Part shown: one piece after another, positions 43,331 through 53,899 of the stretch
Layout of the letters: each line of letters starts with the position of its first letter
How positions within the stretch are numbered: position 1 is the first letter of the stretch
Source of the DNA: Budorcas taxicolor
Taxonomy: Eukaryota > Chordata > Mammalia > Artiodactyla > Bovidae
DNA: 64,000 bases
Reading direction: 5' to 3'
Assembly (NCBI RefSeq): GCF_023091745.1
Contig: NC_068934.1
Span: 17,066,434 to 17,130,433, forward strand
Program-made: the position numbers and the translations under genes
Notes under the pieces: model-generated
Database searches by the model: none
Seen by the model: the letters and a program-made list of their open reading frames with translations, nothing else
Told to the model about the DNA's origin: nothing

Positions 43331-43341
43331 ATCCATACATG

Positions 43342-43462
43342 ACTACTGGAGAAACCATGCCTTTGACTATACAGACCTTTGTCAGCAAAGTGATATATTA
43401 GCTTTTTAATATGCTGTCTAGGTTTGTCATGGCTCTCCTTAGTATATTGCCTCATTTAGTAC
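43342..43462 (-). repeat. BovB LINE, right part
   Basis: Resumes with ACTACTGGAGAAACCATGCC and runs to 'ggctctccttagtatattgc', diverged. Confidence 0.88.
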
Positions 43463-43517
43463 CACTTTGATGTTTAGAGTTTTCCTTCAAGTCACCAAGT
43501 TTGAGCCACAGCATGTG

Positions 43518-43794
43518 TACTGCTGCTGCTGCTGAGTCGCTTCAGTCGTGTCCGACTCTGCGCGACCCCGTAGACGGCAGCCCACCAGGCTCCCCCGTCC
43601 CTGGGATTCTCCAGGCAAGAACACTGGAGTGGGTTGCCATTTCCTTCTCCAATGCATGAAAGTGAAAAGTGAAAGTGAAGTCGCTCAGTTGTGTCTGACC
43701 CTCAGCGACCCCGTGGACTACAGCCTACAAGGCTCCTCCGTCCATGGGATTTTCCAGGCAAGAGTAATGGAGTGGGGTGCCATTGCCTTCTCTG
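43518..43794 (-). repeat. Bov-A2 dimeric SINE
   Basis: Inverted dimer starting TACTGCTGCTGCTGCTGAGT, with a short duplication GCATGTG (43511-43517 and 43795-43801). Confidence 0.94.
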
Positions 43795-43801
43795 GCATGT
43801 G

Positions 43802-44270
43802 GCACTAGCAGACTATTAGGAGGAGTCCCACGTGAGCCACCGGCAGCCCAGAGAAGAGAAACGGGTGCCCAGAGAGGCTGGTTGGCCTGCTCATGGGTGC
43901 TCATCTTTCCCTAGCAGCACAGAGCCTTGGATTCTAGAGCTTGGTCTCTGGGCTAAGGAGAACTCCAGACGCATTTCCAGTGCCTATGTAATAAGTGTCA
44001 GCATCTGAAAGTGCACCTGCCTTTGTGGAGCAAAAATGAAGTTCTTTGCAGTGATCCCATCAGTGTTCTGATGCCAGTCTCAGGTTTGAGGCTTTCAGTT
44101 AACTCCTTTCCTCACATCAGTTTTGCCTTTAATGTTATACAATATCAATATATTGATCAAGATCTCGTCTACAGTGTACCTTAGCTAAACTGTCCTGTGT
44201 TTCTAGCAAATAGGGAATGACTGCACGAGGGGTAACAATGTCAGTATTACATTTGTCTGCAGAGTCTGTA
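43802..44270. other. No recognisable feature
   Basis: Unique DNA. Confidence 0.35.
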
Positions 44271-44292
44271 TTTTTTTTTTTTTTTTTTTTTT
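44271..44292 (+). repeat. Poly(T) tract, 22 T
   Basis: Homopolymer; no adjacent SINE recognised. Confidence 0.97.
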
Positions 44293-44439
44293 GCCACTCT
44301 TGGGTTATGCTCCCAAGTCCTGACTTTGCCTGAGAGACGGATGCCAGGCTTGCATAAGAGCAGTTTGAGTGGTGCACTGCTCTCCAGGGTGTAGGGCAAA
44401 GGCCTGGAAGGGAACCTGGGCCCGCCCCCAGCTTACTGT

Positions 44440-44580
44440 GGAAAGTAGGCCGAACTAGCTGACCTTGTTGATTCTGCTTCCCTGTCTATAAAACTGGACA
44501 TGAATACTGTCTTCATTATGTAGTTATGAGGGTGAGATGCTGTAATGTATTTAAAACTCTTAGCACCATACCTGTCACAT
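44440..44580 (+). repeat. MIR SINE remnant, 3' end cut by Tigger1
   Basis: 'gctgaccttgttgattctgc', 'tctataaaactggacatgaa' and 'aaaactcttagcaccatacc' form a sense MIR ending where the Tigger1 terminus begins. Confidence 0.75.
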
Positions 44581-44723
44581 ACAGGCATACCTCACTTTAT
44601 TGTGCTTCCCAGATATTGCATTTTTTACAAACTGGAAGTTTGTGGCAGCCCTGCTTTGAGCAAGTCTGTTGGCACCATTATTCCAGCAACGTTTGCTCAC
44701 TGTGTGCCTTGGAGTTTGCTTGT

Positions 44724-44835
44724 TAAAGGGCCCTGAGCGTTTAGAAGCTCTCCAAGTGGGGAAATGTGGAAGGACTCCCAGGCAGAGAAGAGAGCCTGGG
44801 AAAAAGGCTGTAAGCTCTGGAAAAGCACATCTGTG
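44724..44835 (+). repeat. Locally duplicated ~112-bp segment inside Tigger1
   Basis: About 88% identical by hand count to 42459-42571 in the same orientation, and placed between two blocks of Tigger1 sequence. It has no terminal repeat or poly(A). Confidence 0.85.
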
Positions 44836-44975
44836 TTATTAGTTGTAATTAATATATAGATACTAATTGCAATTAGTATTGTAATTCTTACAGTATTTCA
44901 AACCCTCCACCAGCAAAAAGATTATGATTCACTGAAAGCTCAGATGACAGCATTTTGTAGCAATAAAATGTTTTT

Positions 44976-45344
44976 AATATTTTAAATAAAACTATTTAAA
45001 CATTTTTAAAAATTTTCTTTCTTTATGGCTCTGCTGGGTCTCCATTGCTGCGTGAGCTTTTCTCCAGTTGTGGCATCAGGGGCTGCCCTTCACTGTGGTT
45101 GGCAGGCTGTTCATCGCGGTGGCTCCTCCAGAGGCAGAGCCCAGGCCCCAGGGCATGTAGACTTCCGTAGCTGCAGCGCGTGCACTCAGAGTTTTGCCTC
45201 CCGGGCTCTAGAGCACAAGCCCAATAGTTATGCACACAAGCTTGGTTCCTCCACAGCGTGTGGGAACTTCCTGGATCAGGAGGCAAACCTGTGTCTCCTG
45301 CACTGATGGGTGGATTCTTTACCACTGAGCCATGAGGGAAGCCT
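44976..45344 (-). repeat. CHR-type SINE inside Tigger1, with target-site duplication
   Basis: 'atggctctgctgggtctcca' and 'ttgctgcgtgagcttttctc' are inverted CHR body; the tRNA-like head is at right (CACTGAGCCATGAGGGAAGC). Flanks GCAATAAAATGTTTT (44960-44974) and GCAATTAAATGTTTT (45345-45359) differ at one position. Confidence 0.92.
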
Positions 45345-45440
45345 GCAATTAAATGTTTTAAATTAAGGTGCATATGTTTGTTTTTTTAGACATAATGCTA
45401 TTGCACACTTAATAGACTTCAGTATTGTGTAAACGTAACT

Positions 45441-46222
45441 CAGATATGCAGATGGCACCACCCTTATGGCAGAAAGTGAAGAGGAACTCGAAAGCCTCTT
45501 GATGAAAATGAAAGGAGAATGAAAAAGTTGGGTTAAAGCTCAACATTCAGAAAACTAAAATCATGGCATCTGGTCCCATCACTTCATGGCAAATAGATGG
45601 GGAAACAGTGGCAGACTTTATTTTTGGGGGCTCCAAAATCACTGCAGATGGTGACTGCAGCCATGAAATTAAAAGACGCTTACTCCTTGGAAGGAAAGTT
45701 ATGACCAACCTAGACAACATATTGAAAAGCAGAGACATTACTTTACAAACAAAGGTCCGTCTAGTCAAGGCTATGGTTTTTCCAGTGGTCATGTATGGAT
45801 GTGAGAGTTGGACTGTGAAGAAAGCTGAGCACCAAAGAATTGATGCTTTTGAACTGTGGTGTTGGAGAAGACTCTTGAGAGTCCCTTGGACTGCAAGGAG
45901 ATCCAACCAGTCCATCCTAAAGGAGATCAGTCCTGGGTGTTCATTGGAAGGACTGATGCTGAGGCTGAAACTCCAATACTTTGGCCACCTCATGCGAAGA
46001 GTTGACTCATTGGAAAAGACCCTGATGCTGGGAGGGATTGGGGGCAGGAGGGGAAGGGGATGACAGAGGATGAGATGGCTGGATGGCATCACTGACTTGA
46101 TGGACATGAGTTTGGGTAAACTCCGGGAGTTGGTGATGGACAGGAAGGCCTGGTGTGCTGCGATTCACTGGGTCGAAAAGAGTTGGACACGACTAAGTGA
46201 CTGAACTGAACTGAACTGAACT
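45441..46222 (+). repeat. BovB LINE inside Tigger1, 5'-truncated
   Basis: Begins within the reverse transcriptase at the catalytic motif, which reads YADG instead of YADD (about 45447). A stop lies near 45520 (the AAAGGAGAATGA stretch). Downstream, the C-terminal coding sequence (MYGCESWTVKKAEH near 45795) is well kept but ends at 46063 in a stop. It ends in four ACTGA-type repeats. Tigger1 sequence continues on both sides (GTAAACGTAACT | TTTATATGCCC). Confidence 0.96.
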
Positions 46223-46394
46223 TTTATATGCCCTGTAAAACCAAAAAACTCATGTGACTCACCTTTTTGCCATATTCGCTTTATTGCCATGGTTGGGAAC
46301 TGACTGCTGACACCTCTAAGATACACTTGTGGCAAGGTGACAGTGTAACAAACGGTGACCAGCACTGCTGTTTTGGTCAAGTTTTTCTATCCTA

Positions 46395-47196
46395 CCTAAT
46401 GAGTTTTTTCAATAAACAAGTGAAAGGATGCTTAACATCATTAATTATTAGGGAAATGAAAATTAAAACCATAATGAGATTTGACTTCAACCCCATTCAA
46501 ATGCCTAAAACTAAGACTGGTTATACTGAATTTTCAGTGAGGACATTAAGCAACAGAAACGTAAAATGGTGCTACTACTTTGGAGAAAAGTTTGCCAGTT
46601 TCTTAAAAAGTTAAATATATACCTGGCTTATAATCCACTACTAGCTAGGTCCCTAAAAGAAATGAAACATATTTACATACAGAGTCCTGTGCAGGAATGC
46701 TCACAGAAGCTTTGCTTGTAAGAGCCGAGACCTGTAAATGGACCGGATGTCCATCAGCAGGTGAAGAGTAAACACATTTTGGTGTAGCCCTTACTGTGAA
46801 ATACTATGCAACAGTGAAAGGGGAATGGATTCTTGATAATCCCAGCAACATGGGTCAGTCTCTAAATAATTATACTGAGTGGATAAAGCTAGCCAGAAAA
46901 ATATGTACAGCCTGATTCCATTTACAGAAAATTCTACAAAGTGCAAAGTACTCTCTTGTAATAGTAAACAGATTGGTGGTCGCTTGGAGAGGGGTGAGGG
47001 GAGGAGGGTATGGGGAAACTTTTGGGGGTGATGGATATGTTCACTCTCTTGACTGTGATGTAGTCACAGTAGTGATGCTAGTGATGTGTAGCAATGCTTC
47101 ACAGTTGTATGTTGATACCACAAGTCAAGTTACACAATTTAAACAGGTAAAGTATTATATTTTAGTTATAGTTCAATAAAGTGTTTTTGAAATTAA
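46395..47196 (+). repeat. Old L1 LINE, ORF2 3' end and 3' UTR
   Basis: 'aggatgcttaacatcattaa' to 'agttcaataaagtgtttttg' covers the classical L1 end, including 'ttgccagtttcttaaaaagt', 'gaccggatgtccatcagcag', 'gaaacttttgggggtgatgg' and the 3' UTR. Frames are broken. Confidence 0.92.
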
Positions 47197-47289
47197 CGTC
47201 CACTCCGAGGAAAGACGAATGACATACTCATGTATCAGAGTGTGTTTATAAAATGATGGGTCAACTTCAGATGCTACCATAGTGAATAG

Positions 47290-47440
47290 GGTTAGTTCTG
47301 CCATTTGCTGTGTGGTGCTGGGCAAGTTACTTAACCGCTCTGAGCTGCAGTTTTTCGTATGAAAGTAGAACCTGTATCACATCACTGTTGGGATATATAA
47401 AGGTCTTAGCACGGAGTCTGGGTTCTCCATAGTGAATGCC
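47290..47440 (+). repeat. MIR SINE remnant
   Basis: 'gtgctgggcaagttacttaa', 'ccgctctgagctgcagtttt' and 'aaaggtcttagcacggagtc' are a sense MIR. Confidence 0.85.
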
Positions 47441-47627
47441 CCCAGTTGCTCTCTATAATGTTAGTATTTACTATGTTCAGATTTGTAAAGTACTTAGCTA
47501 CCCCATACCCATAGCAAGCAGGTACAAATTCCTATGAATCAAACTGAGTTAATGCTTTGTTCTTCCTTGGGGCACAGAAATGAGTGTTTCCAGGGTGCTC
47601 TAAAATAGTTTGCTCCCTTTGGTTGAT

Positions 47628-48500
47628 TGAGTTCAGTCACTCAGTCGTGTCTGACTCTTTGCGACCCCATGAATCGCAGCACACCAGACCTCCCTGTCCT
47701 TCACCATCTCCCAGAGTTCACTCAGATTCACATCCATCGAGTCAGTGATGCCATCCACCCATCTTATCCTCTGTCGTCCCCTTCTCCTCTTGCCCCCAAT
47801 CCCTCCCAGCATCAGGGTCTTTTCCAATGAGTCAACTCTTCGCATGAGGTGGCCAAAGTACTGGAGTCTCAGCTTTAGCATCATTCCTTCCAAAGAAATC
47901 CCAGGGCTGATCTCCTTTAGAATGGACTGGTTGGATCTCCTTGCAGTCCAAGGGACTCTCAAGAGTCTGCTCCAACACCACACTTCAAAAGCATCAATTC
48001 TTCGGCGCTCAGCCTTCTTCACAGTCCAACTCTCACATCCATACATGACTACTGGAAAAACCATAGCCTTGACTAGACAGACCTTAGTCGGCAAATTAAT
48101 GTCTCTGCTTTTGAATATATTATCTAGGTTGGTCATAACTTTTCTTCCAAGAGTAAGCGTCTTTTAATTTCATGGCTACAGTCACCATCTGCAGTGATTT
48201 TGGAGCCCCCAAAAATAAAGTCTGCCACTGTTTCCACTGTTTCCCCATCTATTTCCCATGAAGTCATGGGACCAGATGCCATGATCTTCGTGTTCTGAAT
48301 GTTGAGCTTCAAGCCAACTTTTTCACTCTCCTCTTTCACTTTCATCAAGAGGCTTTTGAGTTCTTCTTCACTTTCTGCCAGAAAGGTGGTGTCATCTGCA
48401 TATCTGAGGTTATTGATATTTCTCCCAGCAATCTTGATTCCAGCTTGTGTTTCTTCCAGCCCAGCATTTCTCATGATGTACTCTGCATATAAGTTAAATG
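47628..48500 (-). repeat. BovB LINE, 5'-truncated, only copy here with intact YADD
   Basis: Inverted, from the 3' end at left (AGTTCAGTCACTCAGTCGTG) to the reverse transcriptase (NLYAEYIMRNAGLEETQAGI, about 48501-48440). The minus strand reads YADD at about 48397. A frameshift near 48150 (LLLEEKL replaces LLLGRKV, a single-base loss) separates that part from the well-kept C-terminal 167-codon frame (47633-48136). The copy is dead: the 5' half with endonuclease and most of the reverse transcriptase is missing. Confidence 0.96.
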
Positions 48501-48579
48501 CCTTAATCTCACAAATCCCAGTTTCTTTCAGCAAACATTCTTTGAGGGGTTGGGAGGACTTTCCAAAGGAAGGGACTAA

Positions 48580-48780
48580 TGACAGCATCTTAGAATCGGA
48601 TGAGACTGCCGCAGTCTCTAATCCAACACTGTCCTTTATTTGATAGGGATTGCCATTGAGGCTGGGGACGGAGTCTTGCCCAAGGTTAGAAAGTGGTGGG
48701 GTAAAGAGTGAACCTGGTCTCCTGGCCACCCAGCTAGCCAGCTTGCCTCTGCACCCCTAGCGCCTGCCTCTAAGCCAGAC
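48580..48780 (-). repeat. MIR SINE remnant
   Basis: 'tttgatagggattgccattg', 'cttgcccaaggttagaaagt' and 'gagtgaacctggtctcctgg' mark an inverted MIR. Confidence 0.6.
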
Positions 48781-49491
48781 TGCACTTCACAGATGCAACA
48801 GTGGCAAGGTCGGCTGAGGTCATGTCCCAGTGATCAGATTTAATGGATTTTAAATGAATGAGGTTTTCTGCCCAGATCTTAGATTCAAGGAGCTCAGGGG
48901 ACAACAGCCAAGGTTTTGGCATTCTTTGTGCATGACCCAGGCAGGACGCTCTGGGCTGTCTCTCTACTCAGCTCCCGTGTGTGTCTACTCCTAGAGTTTC
49001 AGAATCATTTATGTAAGATTGCTTTGGGAATGCCTGTTTAAAAAAAAAAAAAAATGAAAGCCAGTTACGTTTTTACTGCATGGGCTATAACATGTAGGGC
49101 TAAAAGAATTATATCTGTTTTCAGTAGTGAACAGGTTGAGAAAGTAAGTTCCTGGAGGCCCAATTCCAGAAGATTTTCAAGGGGAGCTGTAGACAGAACA
49201 TAGATACCCCTCCATGCTTTCGATTCTTGGCACCTCTTACTCGTGAACATAGGCACTAATAAGGAACATTTGGATGTTGCCTTTACAGCCTTTCTTTCTC
49301 CTGGTCCTCAGATTCAGCCTATGGGAAATTTAGGAAATGGAGAGTCAGAAGTCCAGTGGCTTCTAAGATCCCCAGCTACTGTGCAGCAGTTTGAACCTAA
49401 GCCTCCCAGTGTAGAATCCCAGCTCTTCACTGTTCCAGGCCAACTATTCTACAATTTCTCTTAAGGCTTTGAACTCAAAGGAAGTATCTTC
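48781..49491. other. No recognisable feature
   Basis: Unique DNA with an A-run near 49040-49055. No exon supported. Confidence 0.35.

Positions 49492-49493
<2 letters not shown>

Positions 49494-49545
<52 letters not shown>
49494..49545 (+). repeat. (TG)n microsatellite
   Basis: Long TG array, about 25 units. Confidence 0.97.
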
Positions 49546-49548
<3 letters not shown>

Positions 49549-49789
49549 TGAATTTTGAAATTTGGAGATAAATTATACGCATCTTTCCGCATCTCTTTTT
49601 TTCCTGTTGTCAGTATAGGACACATGAATAACATCTGTAGAGAGCCACAACATATTGGTCATCCTTTCTCCTAAAATATTTGCTATGTATGCTTTATCTG
49701 TGTGTGTGCATACATGAAGGTATATATTTTTCTTCACTTTTGCAGACATGGTTTTTTTGTACATACTTCAGCAGGCTTCTCTTAAAAAA

Positions 49790-50000
49790 TAGGGATTTTG
49801 TATGTGATTGTGATATATTTATACCTAAGAAAAATGACAATAACTTATAATTGTCATCTAACATCTAGTCCGTATTCAGATTGCCCCAACTGTCCAAAAA
49901 ATGTGTTCATAGCTTTTTTTTTTTTCCCTTCTCAGTGAGGATCCACATAAAATTTATGCATTACATTTGGCTGGTATGTTGAACCAGCATTCTTAATAAG
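49790..50000 (+). repeat. Old L1-type remnant
   Basis: 'gtccgtattcagattgcccc', 'aactgtccaaaaaatgtgtt' and 'gaggatccacataaaattta' resemble a known old-L1 3' UTR pattern. Confidence 0.5.
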
Positions 50001-50855
50001 CAGTGTTCATGAGCTAGAATCATCTCCAAATTAGAGTGAAAAAGACCTCTCCCGCTGAGGCAGCTGTTAGGGGTTGGCCTCGAAGCTCTCTTGGGAATAT
50101 CTGTGCCTTCCCTCCGATGTCCGTGGACCGATCAGTGGGAGGAGCTGGAATTACCCTGTCAGGGGTAGAGAGTCCTGGTGAGGCGGGGACAGGCGGAGTG
50201 AGCTCGCTGCCTGCCAGGAAGGCTGTGGGTTCCGAGGCAGCTGAAACCACAGTGACCGGAACCCATGGCCAGTTGCTCAAGAGCCAGGGAATTGCCGCAG
50301 GACTTTGTAAGCTGCCTGGAGTGTGAGCCCACGGCGGCCAGCCTCAGGGATGGGGGAGAACTGCCAGGGTGTTTGGGAACCCTATGTGAAATAGGAAAGG
50401 AGTTGGAACACAGCGGGCCTGGAATATGTGTTTTTCCTCTGAATTCTTTTGCTTCTTCTCACTTCATCCCTCTTGAGGATGAACGTGTCGTATGGAGAGA
50501 CGTGTGGAACCTAGATCCTTCTTGCTGTGGATGGACCAGATACCTCTTAATTGGCACAGTCTGACTGATGGCTCCCTAAGGAGCTGCGCCCTCGCCTTCA
50601 TTGCTTAGTGACCCTGACCCCTGTCCCCCTCCCCTCTGGACTGACTGCTGTGTTCTTAGCGCTGATACAGTGTGGCTGTGGTCGAATGAAGATGCTTGTG
50701 GAATAGACCACGGTGATCCAGAGTGGCATGTGCTGGGACCGGGCAGAACTCCGTGGAAGCACACAGAAGAATGAATGGGTGGAGGGTACATGTGTGAGAG
50801 CAAAGTAATCAGGTATGTTTTCCAGAAGGCTAGTACTTGGAAGTTATTGGGAGAT
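50001..50855. other. Unique DNA without supported gene
   Basis: Moderately GC-rich. Open frames on both strands around 50020-50330 mirror each other and are unsupported. Confidence 0.4.
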
Positions 50856-50859
50856 GGGA

Positions 50860-51088
50860 TGAGTGTTTATTTATTTGATAAGTACTTATAAAGTGTTTAT
50901 GCAATGGCACTGTTATTAATAGAAGTGCTTTATGAATAACTAACTCAGTTAATTTTCTTACAACCCTTATGACATCAGGTCTGTTGTTTCCTCAGCCTTA
51001 TGTTTGAGGAACGCAGAGAATGGAAAGCTTAGGTGACTTGTCCCAGGTGGGGAATAAACAGTGGAGCCAGGACTTGACCCCAGATAAC
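50860..51088 (-). repeat. MIR SINE remnant, cut by Bov-tA
   Basis: 'tgtttcctcagccttatgtt', 'gtggggaataaacagtggag' and 'ccaggacttgaccccagata' follow an inverted MIR; the SINE at 51096 interrupts its end. Confidence 0.65.
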
Positions 51089-51095
51089 CCAGTTT

Positions 51096-51316
51096 GGGCT
51101 TCCCTGGTGGCTCAGATGGTAAAGAATCTGCCTGCAATGCGGGAGACCTGGGTTCAGTCCCTGGATGGGGGAGATGCCCTGGAGAAGGGAATGGCAACCC
51201 ACTCCAGTAGTCTTGCCTGGAGAATTGCATAGACAGAGGAGCCTGGCGGGTTCCACGGGATCGCCAAGAGTCAGACACAACGGGATGACTAACACTTTTT
51301 CACTTTCACTTTCAAT
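51096..51316 (+). repeat. Bov-tA SINE
   Basis: Near-full-length: head GGCTTCCCTGGTGGCTCAGA, body, ACTTTTTCACTTTCACTTTC tail. Short flanking repeat CCAGTTT (51089-51095 and 51317-51323). Confidence 0.96.
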
Positions 51317-51323
51317 CCAGTTT

Positions 51324-52239
51324 CAGGGTCCACTCAGCCGCTTCTTTATGTGTCTGAGTGGAATTAGATGTTCCAAGCTCAGGAAGTCACTCCGGTAGCC
51401 CAAAGGTGTGTTCCAGGGGCGGCATGAAGGCTGTCCTGCGTGACCAGAGAAGCAGAGGCCCTGCCACCCAGCTGGGCCATCTGGAAGGAGCCAGACTCTC
51501 TGCCAATCCTGGGGCCTGATACCTCACCCCCTGCTGGGTACCCTCATGGGGCAGAGAGCCTGCCCATTCCTTGAGGATGCCCTTGGACTGGCCTAGCCAG
51601 CTGAGTGGTACATGGGGCTGGGGAGGCTGAGTTGTCCTGGGGTGTTCGGGAAGGCCCCAGCGTGGCCATGGTGGCTGGGCCAGCCCGCATGGTCCTCATT
51701 GCAACCTCGCCTGATCACAGGGTCTCATCCCCTGGCAGGAAGCTGAGCCAGTGGAGCTCTGTGGTGACGTGATGCAGCCAAACAGCCCCTCTGCTTCTCT
51801 TGGAGCCTCCGCAAAGGAGAAGTCCCCGGGGGCGGCTGTCGCAGTTGCGGCATTCCCTCTCGAGGCTGAGCATTTGTTGGTGTTTAACGATGCTGTTCCG
51901 TGGTTTCAATGGCTGCAAATGCTTGTCCTTGCATGTCAACAGAGCTGAGCTAGGACCGGCAGGGAGGAGCCTCCCAGAGTTGGAAGGACGCTGAGACATC
52001 TTCCAATCAGCTCCTGTTGAAGCTTTGATCACTTCAGTTGGACACATCTTTCTGGAGCTTATGACAGTGCCCGGAGATGAGATGAAAGAAAGATCAGGGA
52101 GCTTGCCACATAGTGGATGCTCTTCTTTCCTGCCTTTCGTGCAAAGGGGAGCTGCGAGGGAGCAGGGCTGAGATAGGAAAGCACAGGGAGGGCAGCCTCA
52201 AGGAACATGGGAGCAGAGAGAGGGGGGCCAGGTCTTCTA
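51324..52239. other. Unique DNA without supported gene
   Basis: GC-moderate, no repeat or exon recognised. Open frames on opposite strands at 51715-52047 overlap and lack support. Confidence 0.4.
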
Positions 52240-52430
52240 AGGGCCACACCTAGATTTGATTCTTGGCTCCACTGCTTATGTGCTCTGTGATGGACAGTAA
52301 GTTGCTTAACCTCCCTGAGTCTCAGTTTCCTTGAAAGTAAAATGGGCTCTTAATACCTACCTCTGTTGGTTTGTCCAGGACAGTGTCCAGGACATTGCAT
52401 TAATTCTCACTAAATAAAAGCAAGGGGAGG
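52240..52430 (+). repeat. MIR SINE remnant
   Basis: 'gattcttggctccactgctt', 'gtaagttgcttaacctccct', 'gagtctcagtttccttgaaa' and 'gtaaaatgggctcttaatac' define a sense MIR. Confidence 0.88.
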
Positions 52431-52945
52431 GCCATTTAGCACAAGGGTATATATTGCTGCAAACCTCAGCAGGTCCTTTGCACGTTACTTATTCACAGCT
52501 GTGCAGTCTCTGGAGTTTGATAGGAATTTGAAGAATGTGGTTTGGTCTGGAGAGAAGGAGGCAGTCTGTGCATCCTCATATCACTGAGGCTTTGAGCACT
52601 CCTCTACCCTATCTGAACCTCACTCTTTCCGTCTGTGAAATGGCCACATGGCTTACGTGGAAGGGTTGGGACCTGCCTGGAAGGGTCTGCTGAATGGAGG
52701 CAGGAAATCAGAGACAGTTCAGGCTATGGATGCTGGCTGTGTGACTCAGCGACCTCATCCACCAGCGTGCGTGTTTGTGTGCACACATGTGTTTATACAG
52801 GGATGGGGATGGTTAGCAAGGGGGTAGGGGATGTAGGCAGCCCAGACATGGAGAGAGTTGCTCAGGGAATCACCTCTTTCTGCAGAGTGTAGGGCTTATT
52901 ATGGAGCTTGATCTCTCAAGAAGATAAGAGGAAGAAATAGGGGAT
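52431..52945. other. Unassigned DNA; short MIR piece near 52600-52645
   Basis: 'ctatctgaacctcactcttt' and 'ccgtctgtgaaatggccaca' form a small sense MIR fragment; the rest is unassigned. Confidence 0.4.
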
Positions 52946-52949
52946 GAAA

Positions 52950-53145
52950 GTACTCACTCTGGTTAAATGCCAGCCAAGTACCAGGCACTTTATATCTCTA
53001 AGCTCTTTACACCCTCTAGCGCTTAGCTGTGAACCCATTAGACAGATGGTACTATTCTTAGTTCTTGAGATGGTCTCAGGGAAGATCAGAGAAGGCAAAT
53101 AATTTGCCCAAAGTCACACTGCTCTCTTAATTCCAAAAACTCTTC
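52950..53145 (-). repeat. MIR SINE remnant
   Basis: 'aagtaccaggcactttatat', 'cattagacagatggtactat' and 'aatttgcccaaagtcacact' are an inverted MIR. Confidence 0.8.
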
Positions 53146-53272
53146 CATTAAACCTCTCTGCTTGTTGATAGATGTGTCTCAGGAAAGGGCTCTCTTTGAG
53201 AAAAGAAAGGGAGTTGATATGAAGAGGTGAGAGTATAATTCCTGTTTATATACGCAGTTCTAGGAGGTAACC

Positions 53273-53390
53273 CAGAGAAGGCAGTGGCAACCCACTCCAG
53301 TGCTCTTGCCTGGAGAATCCCAGGGACAGCAGAGCCTGGTGGACTGCCGTCTGTGGGGTCGCACAGAGTCGGACACAACTGATGCGACTT

Positions 53391-53422
<32 letters not shown>

Positions 53423-53423
53423 C
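53273..53423 (+). repeat. Bov-A SINE with perfect target-site duplication
   Basis: AGAGAAGGCAGTGGCAACCC to the AGC/AGT tail. Flanking AGGAGGTAACC at 53262-53272 and 53424-53434, identical. Confidence 0.97.
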
Positions 53424-53454
53424 AGGAGGTAACCATTTCCAAGTGACAAATACT

Positions 53455-53560
53455 AGTCATTTAACCAGTAATGTTTGCTGAGCACTGGCCAGGCATAGTT
53501 CCAGGTGCTACAGATGAAGCAGAGCCAGGCCCTGCCCTCATGGAGAAGTGTTAATCAGAA
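53455..53560 (-). repeat. L2-type 3' remnant
   Basis: 'tgtttgctgagcactggcca', 'ggcatagttccaggtgctac' and 'aggccctgccctcatggaga' are typical of the inverted L2 3' end. Confidence 0.6.
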
Positions 53561-53680
53561 GAGAAAGTAAGTCAGTTCAGAGAGTGGTCAGAAAGAAGAT
53601 GGGACCAGAGGGTATGGTAGACTGCAGGTGGGAGGCTAAGATACTGACTTAGTTCTCAGAGCTTGAGTTCGCCCCAAAGC

Positions 53681-53890
53681 TTCCCTGGTGGTTCAGATGG
53701 TAAAGAATCTGCCTGCAACACAGGACACCTGGGCTCAATCCCTGGATTGGGAAGATCCCTTAGAGAAGGAAATGGCAACCCATTCCAGTATTCCTGCCTG
53801 GAGAATTCCATGGACAGAAGAGCCTGGCAGGCAACAGTCGATGGGGTCACAAACAGTTGGACATGACTGAGACTAACACTTTCATTTTCT
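53681..53890 (+). repeat. Bov-tA SINE with target-site duplication
   Basis: Head TTCCCTGGTGGTTCAGATGG, body, ACTAACACTTTCATTTT tail. Flanks CCCCAAAGC at 53672-53680 and 53891-53899, identical. Confidence 0.97.
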
Positions 53891-53899
53891 CCCCAAAGC

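Larger units (their letters stand above)
44582..46330 (+). mobile_element. Tigger1-type (pogo/mariner) DNA transposon, internally deleted and nested
   Basis: Left terminal repeat CAGGCATACCTCACTTTATT at 44582, then 'tttgtggcagccctgctttg' and 'agcaagtctgttggcacca'. The right part carries 'agacataatgctattgcaca', 'cttaatagacttcagtattg' and, after a BovB insertion, 'ttttatatgccctgtaaaac' and 'tattcgctttattgccatgg'. The right terminal repeat (about 46305-46330) is diverged. No transposase gene is left: the centre is deleted, so this was mobilised in trans. It has been entered by a CHR SINE, a BovB copy and a locally duplicated segment, listed separately. Confidence 0.88.

Noticed and set aside
42980..43455. 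Minus-strand frames with poly-alanine or poly-leucine runs
   Set aside because: They arise from translating the (AGC)n tail of a SINE.
45547..46107. 186-codon minus-strand frame
   Set aside because: Antisense of BovB; the real coding sense is the + strand and it is broken.
47633..48729. BovB open frames that might be host genes
   Set aside because: Clear BovB C-terminus and reverse transcriptase pieces, frameshifted and 5'-truncated.
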